A DNA stretch of 64,000 nt from Melanocharis versteri (GCA_013397845.1 VZTG01010202.1:67494-131493); one strand, 5' to 3'; positions 48,615-61,248 are shown, counted from the stretch's first letter. The notes: a model not told the origin generated them from the sequence alone. Numbers and translations: made by a program.

Positions 48615-51600
48615 AGTACCAGACAATCAATCTCCTTCAACTCAGCTATGGCTTCTTAATGGGTGATTAGAACATGTACTAGAGCAAAAATAACTGAGCA
48701 GGCAATGTCATTTATGAAATTTTACTAGCTCTTCTGATCCTATTGTTGTAAGAAAAAGATGCATGTTTCCTTAGCAGGAGATTTCACTTTCAGTTTCAAT
48801 TTTATAAGACTAGCATGCTTCAAAAGCCTTTAAGGCTTCATTAACATATGCTGAATGAAATGACACTAAAGAGCAACTAGCTTTACTGTATCTAACACTC
48901 AGTCACTATTCTAAACACATGTAAGTTGATAAACAGACTACATCTTTCAAATGTATTTTCATCTACCATATATTACAAACACTATCAATTTCAAAATACT
49001 CCTAGAAAAGGTTTTTATAAATACTTAAACGTAACACAGCACTGTGCTTAGACTAATACACAAGAGCAGCTGCAGCAATGCAATACTGGAATTGATACCT
49101 ACCTATGATCACTGTTAGAAGAACTCTCTTGAAACACCAAGCCACAAATTACTTTAAAAGCATGTGGAAGCTGCACTTACATGAACATGAATAATCATGC
49201 AGAGTGTGGTATGATACTGCATTAGTTGGGGAAAAAAAAATTTGCCTGACAAGTAATTTACCAATTACTACCACATTAACTACAAGTCCCAGCAGAAGCA
49301 CAACTGATCATGGCTTATACAGCATGTACAGAGACCTCCCAAGAAAGCACGTAATAATTCTTATATCTTAATGTGTGATCCAGGAGTGGGGTGACCTTAA
49401 TCCAGCCATTCCACCTGACAATCAAGATCTTTAATCGCTTATGGAAGTGTGCCTTTAAGCATCTTCTGAGGTTTTCTTTTCCAAGAAATGTGTCTGTATC
49501 TCACAATATAGATGAAATAAACTATAACGAATGCAGACCAGCTCTTTAATTAACAAAGTATAATGAAAAGTTAAGTGACATCAACCTTATTCTGCACAGG
49601 CATTACATGCACCCTGCAAATTTAACAGGACATGCGTAAGTGTAAAGAGCTTCAAGCTCAAGTTCAGTTAAAAAACCTTCATTGAGAGTTTGTCAGGAAT
49701 TATTCAGAGGGTATTAGTCTGAAGAAATCAAGAACCTGTAATTTCCAGCTGGGTGCTCAATGAAAGCAAGCAAAGTGGACTTTCAGAACTTCTTGTATTT
49801 TCCATCTTAAGACTGTTGTACAAACCTAACTTTTTCTGCCTGAAGAAGGCTGTTGGAATTAAATTCCACAGAAGCATTCAAACATATCTCTAACCAGCAC
49901 CTAGTAACTGAAAACTTAAAATCAGCTTTTCAGCATGCAACAGTGAATTTTGGGAAACGTGACCGACTCAGGACAAAAAAATTTCAATAAACTTTACTAC
50001 CCAACACTGGGCCCAGGTTATTGAAATTTTTGGTTTATGGACTTCAGCCATTCTCAGAGTGTGCTCAGTTTCCTTACATTTTCAAAGCTGAAAGAGATCC
50101 TGACCACTATTTCTAACTTCCCATGGAAAAACTGTAACCTGCACCTGGATTCTTTTCAAAAGAATGTTTAAGGACTCTGGTATCTTTAAATTCATGTATT
50201 AACCACATTCAGAGTAATAGGCACATGGTCAGGTTTTTACAGTAACTGTGTAGGGACACTGTTTTGCATTGAAGTACAGTTGCCTCAGCTGCCACAGAGA
50301 CAAAAGCTATATGAAGGGGGGATCTAGTAGCCAACCACTGAAGAAAGTTACTGTCTTTTATAGATTTAATATAGGCTGTCTTCAAGTGTATGCAACTCCA
50401 AGAGACCCACTTCCTCCTCAAGCAACTGTAGGTTTAACATCATTTGTTACAGGTTCCATACAGTCTACTCTGTCAAAAAATATTTTGTCTGGTGATCATT
50501 CTACTAAAACATCCCATACTCTTCTGTCACATGGGACAGTTTTGATGCCCTCAGTGATGTTTTTAAGACATGTATCAGTAACTGTTGAATGTCCAAGATA
50601 TTTCCAGCCCTGAACAATGAAAACTCCTCGAACAATCCATTAGATTAAGAGGATAAGGCGGCAAACATCTTTAAGCAGAGACTGCACATCTTCGAGGATT
50701 ACAGGCTCCTTCTCACATGTCTACAGCAGACCAGTTCTGAAGTGTGGGCTACTCTCTCCACATTTAACTGAGGCTTTTACATATATATTCTGCAGTCATA
50801 AACACACTCTGTTCATACTAGTTTTATTCTGGTACTCCAGCAAGTTTTCTCTTAACTCTCCCCTCCTTATTGCTGCTGGCATTTTTAGCAGAGATCCAAA
50901 TACAAACCAAATAGCTACACCTACTAGCGTTATACAAAAACTAACTACAATACAGATTTACTTTCCTAAATAGGAAATAACTTCTATCTTGCTTGAAAAG
51001 AAATACCGAAGAAACCATGGGTCACCATCAGAAATAAAGAATAAACCCTAGGTTAGCCTTACTAGTGCCTTTTGTCCTGATTTGGATTTCATAACTTGCT
51101 GTTAAAAAACAGATGCAAATGACAGATCAATCTCTCATTTCAAGAAGGAGAATTTACCCATCAATTAAAAAGAAAAAAAACATAAAATCATTGCTCCACC
51201 TTTACTCTCTCTTTAGAGAAACACATGTGTAGATGAATTATCTGGACAACCAAGCTCTCTAACAGGCTTTAGATTCATATTCTTTCAAAACAGAATACAG
51301 TCAGACCACAACATTTCCATAACACAGTAACCAAAGAAGTTATTAGTGTCTGGAGAATATGGTCCAAATTACTCAGCTCTGTCAATTTTTTGCCACAAGA
51401 TCCACATTTCAAAGCAGCCTACAAGAATGTTTGAAGATATGATGACACCAAAAATCCCAACCAGGTAACACAAACTAGTCTTTATATTGGAGAATATACT
51501 CCCTTTTGACTGCTTATGTGTGCTACACAACAGCTAATGACCTGCCCCGGACTCAAGGAAAAAGGCAGTCATAACACTGGATAGTATCAAATGACTTACT

Positions 51601-53174
51601 ATCAATAAACATTTTAAGTAGGTATCATAGTCTCACAGAGACTCCCAGAGTCTCAATAAAAAGCATACAGCAAAAGAATTCCTAGGCAAGAAGAATATGG
51701 AACCTTCCATATTCTAAAAAAGGCTTTTCTACAACTTCAGTTACAACCAAACAGTTTGATCATACCACAATGTAAATACGTTGTGTTTGTTCAACTCTCC
51801 CCACAAAGAGGAAGTCTGGCATGCTACAAAAAGCCACACAACATAGCAAGAAATTACAGAATCTTGTTGCAGACACAGTCTGCAATTACACATCAATCTC
51901 GGTATAAACACCATGATAAATGTACATTAGTCATCTTCGTACTCAATCAACAAGACTAGCTTTCTCTGAGAAGACATTGACACTTTTCCTGAAGTTCTGT
52001 ACCTAAAATTAAGCACAAAAGCCTACATTTTCCAATAAACAAGAGGGTTTTACACCTTTTCTACAAAACTATTGTAGAAAAGAATGTACAGCTGGTAACA
52101 ACATATTTTACCTTTTGGTCTCAAATAAATACAGTCCAAAATAGATTCCAGTGCACAAGATTAGTACCAACAAAAAAACAGCTGAAAGTCAAGAGCTGCA
52201 AAAAAAGACTTCTTGACTTTATCAGAAGATCACAGTGAAGGCAGTTATGCTCACTCTCAACTAATGACTTCAGGGGGTTCAAGTCTGGACCCTTTCCAAG
52301 TTAAACTTCTAAAAAAGCAGTTCATGTTTTGAAGATTATTTATTCCTTTATTACTGAGATACAGAAAAAATTGTTAATTTAGATATAGTAGTTTCTTCTT
52401 CAGTGCAACTCTACATGCCATTAAAGGAACATTTGCTCATTAACTTCTAGCTGGAAGATAAAGTGAGAGCAGCAGCATTTCTCTTCTTTTGCCACTCTAA
52501 GGAGCCTTCTAACTAAGTAAATAGAAGTTCATGGTGTCTTATGGATGCTCTTTGGGATTATTTGATACTTCCATTAAAAAAAAAAAAAAAGCAAGCATGT
52601 CAAAATATAAAGCTGCAGAGAGATCCTCAGCAGCATGGAAAGAATCATCCATCCCTGTGCTGATTAGATGAGAAGGGTCAAGTACCTCCTGTGTGATGGT
52701 ATGGGCTTCTATAGCAAAGGCAACTGAAGTTCAGCAACAGTGGTACAGTGGTGCCAGCGAGAGCAAATGGCTATCTGCAGCTTGTGAGGACACCTGTAAT
52801 GAAGAACTGGTTATTATCTCAAGCCTCCATAATCAACAACAAAAATCTAAAATTCACACCAAAAAAAGCCCAATAACCAACTACACTTTCACCTAATTTT
52901 ACAGTTAAATCATTAGAAGTAGAGATTTAATTAATAGCTTTTAAAGAAGAGAATCTTCTCATAACTTCCATCTGTATTATTGATATCAACATTTGATTAC
53001 ATATTATCATGGAAAATCCTCATCATTTAGTTGTCAGTGTAGGCCTTGCATGAGGTATGTTGTGCATCTAAGGGTTTGTGGAGTTCTTTATAATATATAA
53101 AAAAAATTAATTTTCTAAGAGCTTCCAGATTAATTTTAAGAAGTACATGTACTAAACTATCGTAACTAAATTAC
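48615..53174. other. Intron 1, AT-rich, nothing recognised
   Basis: AT-rich intron sequence with an A run near 52575. A 114-codon frame at 50269-50613 and other short frames have no family resemblance. Confidence 0.55.
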
Positions 53175-53295
53175 TTGAATGTGTGACTCCTGAGTGCACG
53201 GTGTGACTCTTGGGGATGTCCTGTGCAGGACAGAGTTGGATTCAATGATCCCTGTGAGACTCTTCCAACTCAGCATATGATGTGATTCTGGGAGT
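53175..53295 (+). mobile_element. CR1 LINE 3' tail
   Basis: Short plus-strand CR1 end: GGGGATGTCCTGTGCAGGAC, then GAGTTGGATTCAATGATCCC, CTTCCAACTCAGCATATGATGTGATTCTG. The GATGATCC variant marks another CR1 subfamily. Confidence 0.85.
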
Positions 53296-56200
53296 AAATA
53301 TACATGCCATAAAATACAGCCTTAAAGTTGGCTGCAATTTCTTAGAGGTTACGTAATGCTCTTTCAGGTTCCTAATACTTAAATAACACATACAAAACAG
53401 TATAAAGTATTCTGTTTCCACCTGTGCTTCTTTGCTCTGCCTTCAGTTTGTTTAGGTGCTTTAAATAATAAAGACAATCATACCCAAGAATGGTAAATTG
53501 CATTAGCAGCTTTACAGTAACAATTTAACAAGAAGATTATTTCAGTAAACTTCTGCAATCACGTAATAAAAACTCACTCACAGGCCTACTGAATCTACTA
53601 CCAGGTAAGTTTTGAGTACACATCATGAATTCACTGTGTTGGGAATTTTGACATGCAGTCTGATCATATCTGACCTGATGACTCCAGATGATTCTCCTCA
53701 CGCTAGAGTTACTTGTTACCAGCGTCATCAAAGAATGGCAATTACTTCCCCTCTAAGATTTCTTCAAACTGTTTCTCTAAAATAAAAAACTTAACTGCTC
53801 CAGCTGAAGATTTCTCACCCCAGATTTCTGCCTGAAGCAGATGGGGTTTGGATAGCTTCAGCTGAAAATGTTTACAATTTTCCAAGCAAAATAAAGCTGG
53901 GAAGAGTCTGTGCTAAGAAACTCAATTGTTCTATGAATAGGCTTAGCACTCCCATTCTTGAGGGAAAGACTTCACAAGTATTGCTTTTCTAGCCTTCGGG
54001 AAATTCACCCAAGTTGTAAGTATTAAGAAAGGCTTAAACATACAGTTTACAAACCTGAAGTTTGGAAGCTTAAACTCACATGAGATTCCACCCACTATTC
54101 ATATGCCATGCCAGGTCACACAGAAGCTAGAGGTCTCGTATAATAAAGGCACACCCTATCGCCAGATTTTTAACTGTGTGTTTTACTGAAGCTACTTTAC
54201 CACAAGCACATTCTCACGCAAAGCTAAAGCTCCTCCACTCCTCTTAACCCCTCTATTGTTTCAGTTAAATTTTAAGAAACAAAAGTTTAAATACTTGGAC
54301 ATCACAGCATGGGTCTGACAAACTAGACTTCAAATATTCAACTTGCACAGCTAAGGAACACAATGCATACCACCATACTTCTTTGTGCACAAAAGCAGAG
54401 CTGAATTTCTTCTACTGAAGTAGGCCTGATTTGCAGCAACTTTCACCTCAAGGAAATAAATAGCTTCAATATTCTCACCTCCTCCTGCTGACTTCAGTCT
54501 CCCATGAAACAGGTTAGGACTGGTTTCCTCACCAACAAGATTAATGACCTCAAAACTCCTTTCAGTCACTGCCTCCTACACATATTGGCAAAGAAACCTT
54601 TGGGCTCCAATGTCTTTTTTCCCCTACTTCGGTAAGCACTGTGGAAAAGATATTGTGATAATGGGGTTTTTTAACAGTTGTCATTTACAAATTTTCATTG
54701 AATTCAAAATTCCAGCAAGGTGGGATGGGATGATGAGAGAAGCCAACAAATCTTATCTTCCACTAACAGTAGATGTTGCTGAAATACAACAGTGTGCATG
54801 TTTAGTTATATACAAAACATAACTAGGTATTAATACTCTTACAGAAAACCTTAAGCTCTCTGGTACGTTTTCAAATTTAAACCTCCATACATTTTTAGTG
54901 CTTTATTTTTCCAGCATTGTAACTGAATGCTAGAAATCCCACAACAACTGAAACTTGGTCCTACAGAAAATCTGCACTGGTAGGTCAAAATGCCAAGGTA
55001 TCTCCTTCATCTTCATGAATAAACAGAGAATTTCTATTCTCAAGAACATCTTCACAGGCTTTCCAACTAGGAGACTATGCTGCTGGAAATCAGATTGTCA
55101 TCTTGCTTTTCTGAACTTCTCTAAAAAGGAGTTTACTCAGCATTGACATATAACACAAAAAATATTAGATGTGAATAGTCTAAGGTGAAGCCACATTAAA
55201 ATACGTTTTATTCCAGCGTAAGGAAATATTTGTGGCCCTCTAGGAAAATCCTTCCACACAATGATCCACCACCTTCAAGAGGGAAATCCAGAGACATCAC
55301 TGCAGGTTTCTATGTTCAGTAGACTTCTCTGGCTAACTGCAGAGTAGGCTACTGCACCACAGTCAAGAACTAAGCATACGTTATTGTTCTCTTTCCTCTG
55401 AGAGTTCCACGTCAATCTAGAGAAGATAAAGTTACAGCAGCAACTTGACTTCTGTGGCTAGCACACAGTCAGTCAGTTCTGCAGAAATGTGGAGCCCCAG
55501 CAAGCACAGGATGTCCTGTACGTGTTACAGAGGAATACTATCCTGGTCAATCTTCAGTGCCACATGTGAATGGTAGGCCCTTCTGGCAGTAGAAGACACC
55601 AACCTATCCAACAAAACAGTGCTATTCCTGGCGTCCACATGAAAAAACCCAAAACAACAGTAACACAAAGTACTACATTAATGACAACACTAGATTTCCT
55701 GCAGTAGTTCTAGAGTATTTTAATCCTTAAAAACAGATATGTGAAGGACTGCCCACTTAAGTTCTTGCATTTGTCTTTGAAGATCAGACAATGGCAAATT
55801 ACAGTATAGTACATTAACTACACTAACTGGACACAGACACTCCTAAAAAATGCAAAATAATGGCTCCAGCTCAAAATCTTAGTTGAAATCGTTCTCTACT
55901 GCAAGCTAAGAACATGATGCTGTTGAAATTCAGCCCATAAACAGTGACTCACTTAGGTTTCTCCATCCTTTTAACCTCATATACCTCCCATTTTTAGGAC
56001 GACATTACTTAGCCAGGCTTCCCACCACTTGCAAGATCCAAGGATTTCCAGAAGTTCCCAGAGAGACTACAGTAAGCAGTACTTAGTAGCAGGATCACGG
56101 TTCTACTAGCAGACTATACAGATTTAACCATACTGAGCGCTAACCAGATAAAATAAGAAAAGAATTTCGCCTAGATAATCTTCAGGGGCCTTTTAAGTTT

Positions 56201-57379
56201 CCACCTCAGTATACTGCCTTCTGTTCATCTCACATTTAACTAAAGTGCCCTTTTTTATTCTTAATATCAATATTAAAATAAATATTATTTTATTTTATCA
56301 CAGCCCTAAGAGAATAAAGTTATTTAGTTTCATGTTCTCAACATCCAGTTTTACTTGAGCAACCCTTCTGACCTTTTTTCTTATAAGCACCATGGAAACA
56401 GAAAAGCAATCCATAATCAAGAAGAAAACTTCAGAATTAATTATGGTAATTACAAGAAAATTAACATTTATGGGGAGTGAAACTATAAAAAAGAATTCCC
56501 TAACTCTTCACTGAACGTGATCCTATGTCCTAAACTGGATATACTAAGTACCAAACTCACAAATGCTGCTCACGTAGGCAACTTGGGCTATAATACTTCA
56601 CTATCCCTTTTTCTCAAGCAAGACATCTGTTAACTAAAATGTTCACACTAATTGGTCTGGCCACTGTCAGACTACACAGAAAAGCACAACTCACTACAGG
56701 CTCATCTTCCCTGCTTCTCAGATAAAGAATTTGGGGTAAAAACCTCAGGTTTGTCCCACATAAACATCTATACCCAAAGAGGTGTGCTACCACAGAACAA
56801 AGCTAAGCAGGTTACACCACTCCAAGACTCATGTTCCTTGATTTGGTCCCTTCAGAAAAACACGCATTTGTACATTATGTTCCCTACAGACCAGCCCTCA
56901 CAAGTACTCACTGTCACCAATCCGTAGAACACAAAAATCTAGTCATTTCCTATTGGTTCAAAATCTAGGCTTAGCATCTAGCTACTAATGCTTTCCTCTT
57001 GGTCAAGAGTTAAATCTCTATTTCTTAATTTTTTTCCACGTATTTGTAAAGATAAACACTTTATCTCTTTTGAGGCAGAAATCTCACTGCCCTGCATTAC
57101 TCAGCTTAGGTGAACACTTCAACACTCATCTGCGGCAAGAAGATGCATCTTCGGAGTCACTTTCCCTGAAACGTACCACACATCCGATGCCTTTCGTGTC
57201 AGGTAATAGCTGTGCTTCACTTTCACTACTCGAACACAGCGCACACCTCCTAGTTTACGTAACGCAGCTTCAAAGGTTACGCCCGTCAGCAAAGTTACAG
57301 CCTGAGGCCACCTATTCGGAACAAAATCTTTCCATTACCCCAGGGGAGGGGAGGTACCACCTCACGGAACGCTCCCAGC
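53296..57379. other. Intron 1 (5' part), nothing recognised
   Basis: Intron DNA becoming gradually more GC-balanced towards the CpG island. A 151-codon plus-strand frame at 57070-57525 runs into the island and is open only because of composition. Confidence 0.5.
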
Positions 57380-57401
57380 CAGTCCCCCCTGCCACACCGG
57401 C

Positions 57402-58030
57402 TTCCCGCGGTGGGGATGAAGCGCCTCTCTGGACTGCCAGCAGCCGCCCTCACCCCGCCCGGGACACGCCGGGGCTCACAAGTCGAGGACACCGCCGCAT
57501 CACAACTTCTGCCCGCGCGAATTAACCCCGCGCCGCCGCCTCTTCCCGCCCCGCCACGTGCAGACCCGGGGCGGCGTTTTCCCTGGAAACCGCTGGCGGT
57601 CGGCTCGCTTCCCGCCCTGCCCGGCCCGGCCGGGCTGCGGCGGGGCGGGGGAGAGCGGGCGTAGCTCCCTCCTTCCTCCCGCATCGCTCCGGCTCCCCTG
57701 TCACTTGGGCAGGGTGAAGGCGGGGGCCGAGGGAGGAGCCTCCCGCCGCTCAGGTGGGAAAACAAACACACAAAGGGGCCTCGCCAGGACCCGGAAAGGG
57801 GCTTTACTCCCTGCGGTTTTTACTTCATCGGGGACAAACGGGATCCCGGAGCATTCTGTCAGGGCAGGCTCCCCGCCGCCCTCCCTTCCCCCCAGACCCG
57901 GGAGTAAACAAAAGCGGGAGCTCATAGAACGGCACATGGGTGGAGACGAGGACCCCCGAGCCGCACAAAGAGCCGGGCCCGTGATTAGGGGAGACCCCCG
58001 AGGGTCCGCCTGGACAGGGGAGTTCCCGCC
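57402..58030 (+). promoter_or_regulatory. Four E2F-like TTCCCGC sites in the CpG island
   Basis: The motif TTCCCGCG occurs at 57402-57409 and TTCCCGCC at 57543-57550, 57609-57616 and 58023-58030, all on the plus strand (antisense to UHRF2). They resemble the E2F core TTSSCGC. E2F control would fit the proliferation-linked expression known for UHRF genes. Such motifs also occur by chance in GC-rich DNA, so binding is only inferred. Confidence 0.35.
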
Positions 58031-58034
58031 TCAC

Positions 58035-58187
58035 CTGCTTGCCCCGGTAGAAGAGCCGCTGGCGGTCGGGGCTCACGCGGAAGGTCTCCTGGATCTTCTC
58101 CCGCAGGCACTCGATCTTGGTGAGGCGGCTCAGGTCGTCGATGGTCTGGGTCTCGGTGCCGTCGATGGTGCGGACCTGGATCCACAT
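58035..58187 (-). CDS. UHRF2: UHRF2 coding exon 1 (start codon, first part of UBL domain)
   Basis: This exon encodes residues 1-51, beginning MWIQVRT and ending LFYRGKQ, the first two thirds of the ubiquitin-like domain shared by UHRF1 and UHRF2. The start is the ATG at 58187-58185. It has an A at -3 (ACCATGT), it opens the conserved MWIQVRT peptide, and no upstream in-frame ATG is visible. The donor after the GKQ codons is CAG|GTGAGG, phase 0. In UHRF1 this domain contacts the E2/ubiquitin machinery and DNMT1-linked ubiquitination; the same role in UHRF2 is inferred. Several positions (the SRLTK stretch, EKIQE) resemble UHRF1 more than my recollection of human UHRF2. The exon lies inside the CpG island. 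Confidence 0.96.
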
Positions 58188-58438
58188 GGTGCGCGCCCTC
58201 CCGCCCGCTCGGCCGGCCGCGGGCAAAGGAAGGGAGACCCGGGCAGGGGGTGGGAACGGGGTCCGCTCCGCGGGTGAGCGCCCGGGGCGTGGGAGGTGCA
58301 GGGGAGGGGTCCGGACGCTTCCCCGCTCTTTGTTCGGCCCGGCGGGGCAGGAATTTCAAACCCTGCGGAGCGGGCGCGACCCTCCCGCCCGCAATCCGGG
58401 CCGCCCGTCCCGCTCGGCGGGGCGCGGGAGAGGGAAGG

Positions 58439-58623
58439 NNNNNNNNNNNNNNNNNNNNNNNNNNNNNNNNNNNNNNNNNNNNNNNNNNNNNNNNNNNNNN
58501 NNNNNNNNNNNNNNNNNNNNNNNNNNNNNNNNNNNNNNNNNNNNNNNNNNNNNNNNNNNNNNNNNNNNNNNNNNNNNNNNNNNNNNNNNNNNNNNNNNNN
58601 NNNNNNNNNNNNNNNNNNNNNNN
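58439..58623. other. Assembly gap (185 N) in the promoter CpG island
   Basis: The sequence is N from 58439 to 58623, flanked on both sides by very GC-rich DNA. It lies 250-440 bases upstream of the UHRF2 start codon, so it probably hides the core promoter or part of the 5' untranslated region. Confidence 0.99.
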
Positions 58624-58760
58624 AACCGGCACGGGCGGGCCGCCGGAGAAACCGCGGCCCCAGCGCTTCCTGGGACATAAAGGCTTGATACAGCCACATG
58701 CAACCCTACCCCAAAGATACAAATTAATCCTGGCGGTGGATGGAAATACGCGGCGAGACT

Positions 58761-59464
58761 AGAGAAGGCAGGCTTCGTTTACTCCGCGAATCTGGTGTGC
58801 ATTTGGCTCTCTGTATTTTTCTGCACTGGGCAATTCTGCAAATTAAGACCAGGCGAATCTGGAGTTAGCTGTTGTGGGCTAGCCCTGTTGGGCACCTGGG
58901 CCCCACACATTCCCTTGGTCGCTCTGCCACTGGAAGGTGGAGAACAAAGAAGGTTAAAAGTGAGAAAACGGGCATCTAAATAGAAACAGTTTAATAGGTA
59001 AAACCAAAAGCTGTGCACACAAAGCAAAATGGGGAAGTATTTCAGTACTTAAAATTGACAGGCACATGTGTGTTTAGCCGCTTCCACAAAACCGGAGCTT
59101 TGTCGTGTGTAGAGGTTGCTTAGGAAGACAAGCACCTTAACTCCTAATACCCCACACTTTCTCTTCTTATCCCAGCTCTCATTGCTGAGCATGACACCAA
59201 GTGGTTTGGGATGTCACCAGCCTTCTCCTCTGGGTCTCCTCCTAGCTTGGTGAACTCCTCCAGCCTACTCACTGGCAGTGTCATCCCAAATATGGGTTCT
59301 GTTATCTGCTGTGTAAGAAGCCAACCCATAGGAGATATTTGTTCATTTCATGTTTGTGCAGAGGTGAACCCGCAAAGCCAGCTACAGTCAGGCTGCAAAT
59401 TTCTACCTTCATAACACAGAAGTACAAGCATACCTAATTTCTAATTACATACCTATTTAATAGC
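58761..59464. other. Upstream flank, unidentified moderately GC-balanced DNA
   Basis: DNA just upstream of the CpG island. The part at about 59150-59410 is open over 61-67 codons in both directions and looks repeat-like, but I could not assign a family. No divergent gene was recognised next to the UHRF2 promoter. Confidence 0.4.
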
Positions 59465-59716
59465 TCTTGAACCCAAAGAAGGGAAATTTAGGTTAGATAT
59501 ACAGAAGAAACTCTTTACTGTGGGAGTGATGAGACAGAAGAACAGATTGCCCAGAGGAGCTGTGGATGTTCCATCCCTGGAAATGTTCGAGGCCGAGTTG
59601 GACAGGGCATTGAGGAACCCGATGTAGTGGAGGTGCCCTTGCCCATCACAGGGAGATTGTAACTAGATGGTTTTTTAAGTCTCTTCCAAACCAAACCATT
59701 CTATGATTCTATGATC
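59465..59716 (+). mobile_element. CR1 LINE 3' end
   Basis: Plus-strand CR1 from the GGTTAGATATACAGAAGAAACTC region through CATCCCTGGAAATGTTCGAGG to CCAAACCATTCTATGATTCTATGATC, with two copies of the terminal octamer, as in the copy ending at 47503. Confidence 0.94.
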
Positions 59717-61074
59717 TTTTGCCCATTTAGCTGTAAAGGTATGATGTATTTTAAATTTATTTCTCAAGTTCAGTGTGTGAGGGACTTCAGCTGGAGGTGG
59801 GTACCCTAAGCTTTAGAGGTGTGGTTTTCATGCAATAATGAGCTAAGTTCATCCAAAGGACATAGGTTTAGCTGATTTTGCTAACTCGAGTAAAATTTAT
59901 GGTATACCACCAGACAGTTTCCTTCTTATCTGACTCTTTATGGTATTTGTTGTTCTCAATTATTCACTCTGAAAAATCTTATCTTTAAACCATTCATCAT
60001 TCATGATTTCTCCCCTTTGAGACTTAAATTTTTCAATCTGAATATGAAACCATTTGAGTCTCATTTGTTTTATCAAAAAACATCACCTCTTGTTTTCTCT
60101 CAAATTCCAAGGGATCTTCCCATGCCAGCAAGTCCCAGTCTATCTTTTCTCTTGTAATTATGGTAGCACCCCTCCTACTGTTCTTCATATTCATGGAATT
60201 TGAGAATCATTTAGCATTGATACTAGCCATCATCATTATTGGGTAGGTTCTAGAAAGTACATTTTTACATGCTTCCATGTGTATATGTATACATTGTAAG
60301 ACACAGCAAACAATAAGTACCACCAGTAAAAGGATAAATAATCAGCACAACTGTTTCAACTATCCCTTGTTTGGTAACCATGGATTTAGCTAAGAAAAAT
60401 CTGCTCTTGTATATTTTCTTTTTCTCCTGAGATATCTGTGCTTTTGATCAGTTTTCTCTTCAATTAACTGCAAGTTCTCAAGTAACTTGAAACAACACAT
60501 CCCTTTAAAGTCTTTACACCCATGATTGCAGTAATAAATACACTATAGCTGCTCTATTCCCATAGTTTCATGTACTTGGGCCATTTCTGCACTTAAGGCA
60601 GTTAGGGCCTGTGAGGTGAAGTTTATGCTTTTTACCGTATTACATGTGAGTCACTTAAAGAGTGTGGTAGCTCATTGCTACCTCTGCTCCTGGGATCAAA
60701 AAGGGCACAGCATTCAGGCTCTGCAGGCTAGAAAGAACACCTTCCATGTCACAGTTCAGATCCATCTGATCTATCTCTTTCCTTGGTCTAGACAGTTCCT
60801 TTTTAAATTCTTCACCAAAATCAGCCTTTGATGGCATAAATGCCTGGGCTGCCTGTGACACTTTCCAAGATATACAAATAAGCTTTGTGGTCGCATATAA
60901 AAAACCATCTGAAGGGAAGAGCCACATGTGCCTTTGCAGAGCTGACCTCTTCTGTTATGTTACAGCCTAAGGGTGCCAGGAAGCTGGTGAGGTTTTTGCT
61001 GCTGTTCCTGGAATTTTCAAATCTTACACACCTCTCTGCTGGGAAAGATCTCTTCACTTTCAGCACTACTGCAG
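59717..61074. other. Upstream flank, unassigned
   Basis: AT-rich DNA upstream of UHRF2. A 90-codon minus-strand frame at 60655-60927 reads smoothly but matches nothing I can name with confidence; it could be an old retroviral remnant. Confidence 0.4.
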
Positions 61075-61248
61075 GGAAAGTTCCTTTCATTCTCAACTTA
61101 GACAGGCTGGAGAGTTTGGCAGAGAAGAACCTTCTGAAACTCAACAAAGGCAAATGCAGGGTCCTGCACCTGGGGAGCAATAACCACCATTGCAGGCTGG
61201 GGGCTGACCTTCTGAAAAGTAGCCTTGAAAAGGAGCTGGGGATCCTGC
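61075..61248 (+). mobile_element. CR1 LINE fragment interrupted by an ERV
   Basis: Plus-strand CR1 ORF2 with LDRLESLAEKNLLKLNKGKC and RVLHLGSNN in one open frame. It ends abruptly within GAGCTGGGGATCCTGC, the point where CR1 normally continues. The following TGAACAATTTTT is the edge of a retroviral LTR, so the ERV inserted into this CR1. Confidence 0.85.

Larger units (their letters stand above)
1..58187 (-). other. UHRF2: UHRF2 gene, 5' half (coding exons 1-6 and introns; 3' half off-window)
   Basis: Six coding exons on the minus strand join in frame through GT-AG introns into about 392 residues with the UHRF order: N-terminal ubiquitin-like domain, tandem Tudor domain, linker, PHD finger. 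UHRF proteins are nuclear readers of histone H3 and modified DNA and act as E3 ubiquitin ligases; UHRF2 is known for binding H3K9me3 and hydroxymethylated DNA. The identification as UHRF2 rather than UHRF1 rests on Tudor-region wording such as VGDVVMVNYNVE and GFWFDAEIT, and on the extra basic insert between the two Tudor halves. Human UHRF2 is about 800 residues, so the SRA and RING exons must lie to the left of position 1. Intron lengths are about 14.1, 5.2, 10.6, 17.0 and 8.8 kb, and the sixth is cut by the window edge. Confidence 0.95.
57380..58760. promoter_or_regulatory. CpG island with UHRF2 promoter and exon 1
   Basis: This is the only extended CpG-dense block in the window. It surrounds exon 1, reaches about 650 bases into intron 1 and extends upstream across an assembly gap. 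It holds several GC-box-like CCGCCC/GGGCGG runs and a perfect CACGTG E-box at 57555-57560. No TATA box is evident near the expected start of transcription, as is usual for CpG-island promoters. The transcription start cannot be placed because 58439-58623 is unsequenced. Upstream of the island, GC content drops abruptly at about 58760. Confidence 0.85.

Noticed and set aside
48290..48640. Minus-strand coding fragment (67 codons and more after stops)
   Set aside because: The open text is better explained by an LTR on the plus strand with TG...CA ends, a TATA box and a polyadenylation-like signal.
1272..58187. Identity as UHRF1 instead of UHRF2
   Set aside because: The linker and UBL look UHRF1-like, but the Tudor core (VVMVNYNVE, FWFDAEIT), the long basic insert with KRTNGN and PSTS, and the NxAYHIYC PHD core fit UHRF2.
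57558..58277. 239-codon plus-strand open frame over the CpG island
   Set aside because: It is antisense to UHRF2 exon 1, and its length reflects GC-rich composition with few stops. No family resemblance.
60655..60927. 90-codon minus-strand frame as an older retroviral envelope
   Set aside because: It reads smoothly, but no defining envelope motif (heptad plus Cys cluster, membrane anchor) is present, so it is left unassigned.
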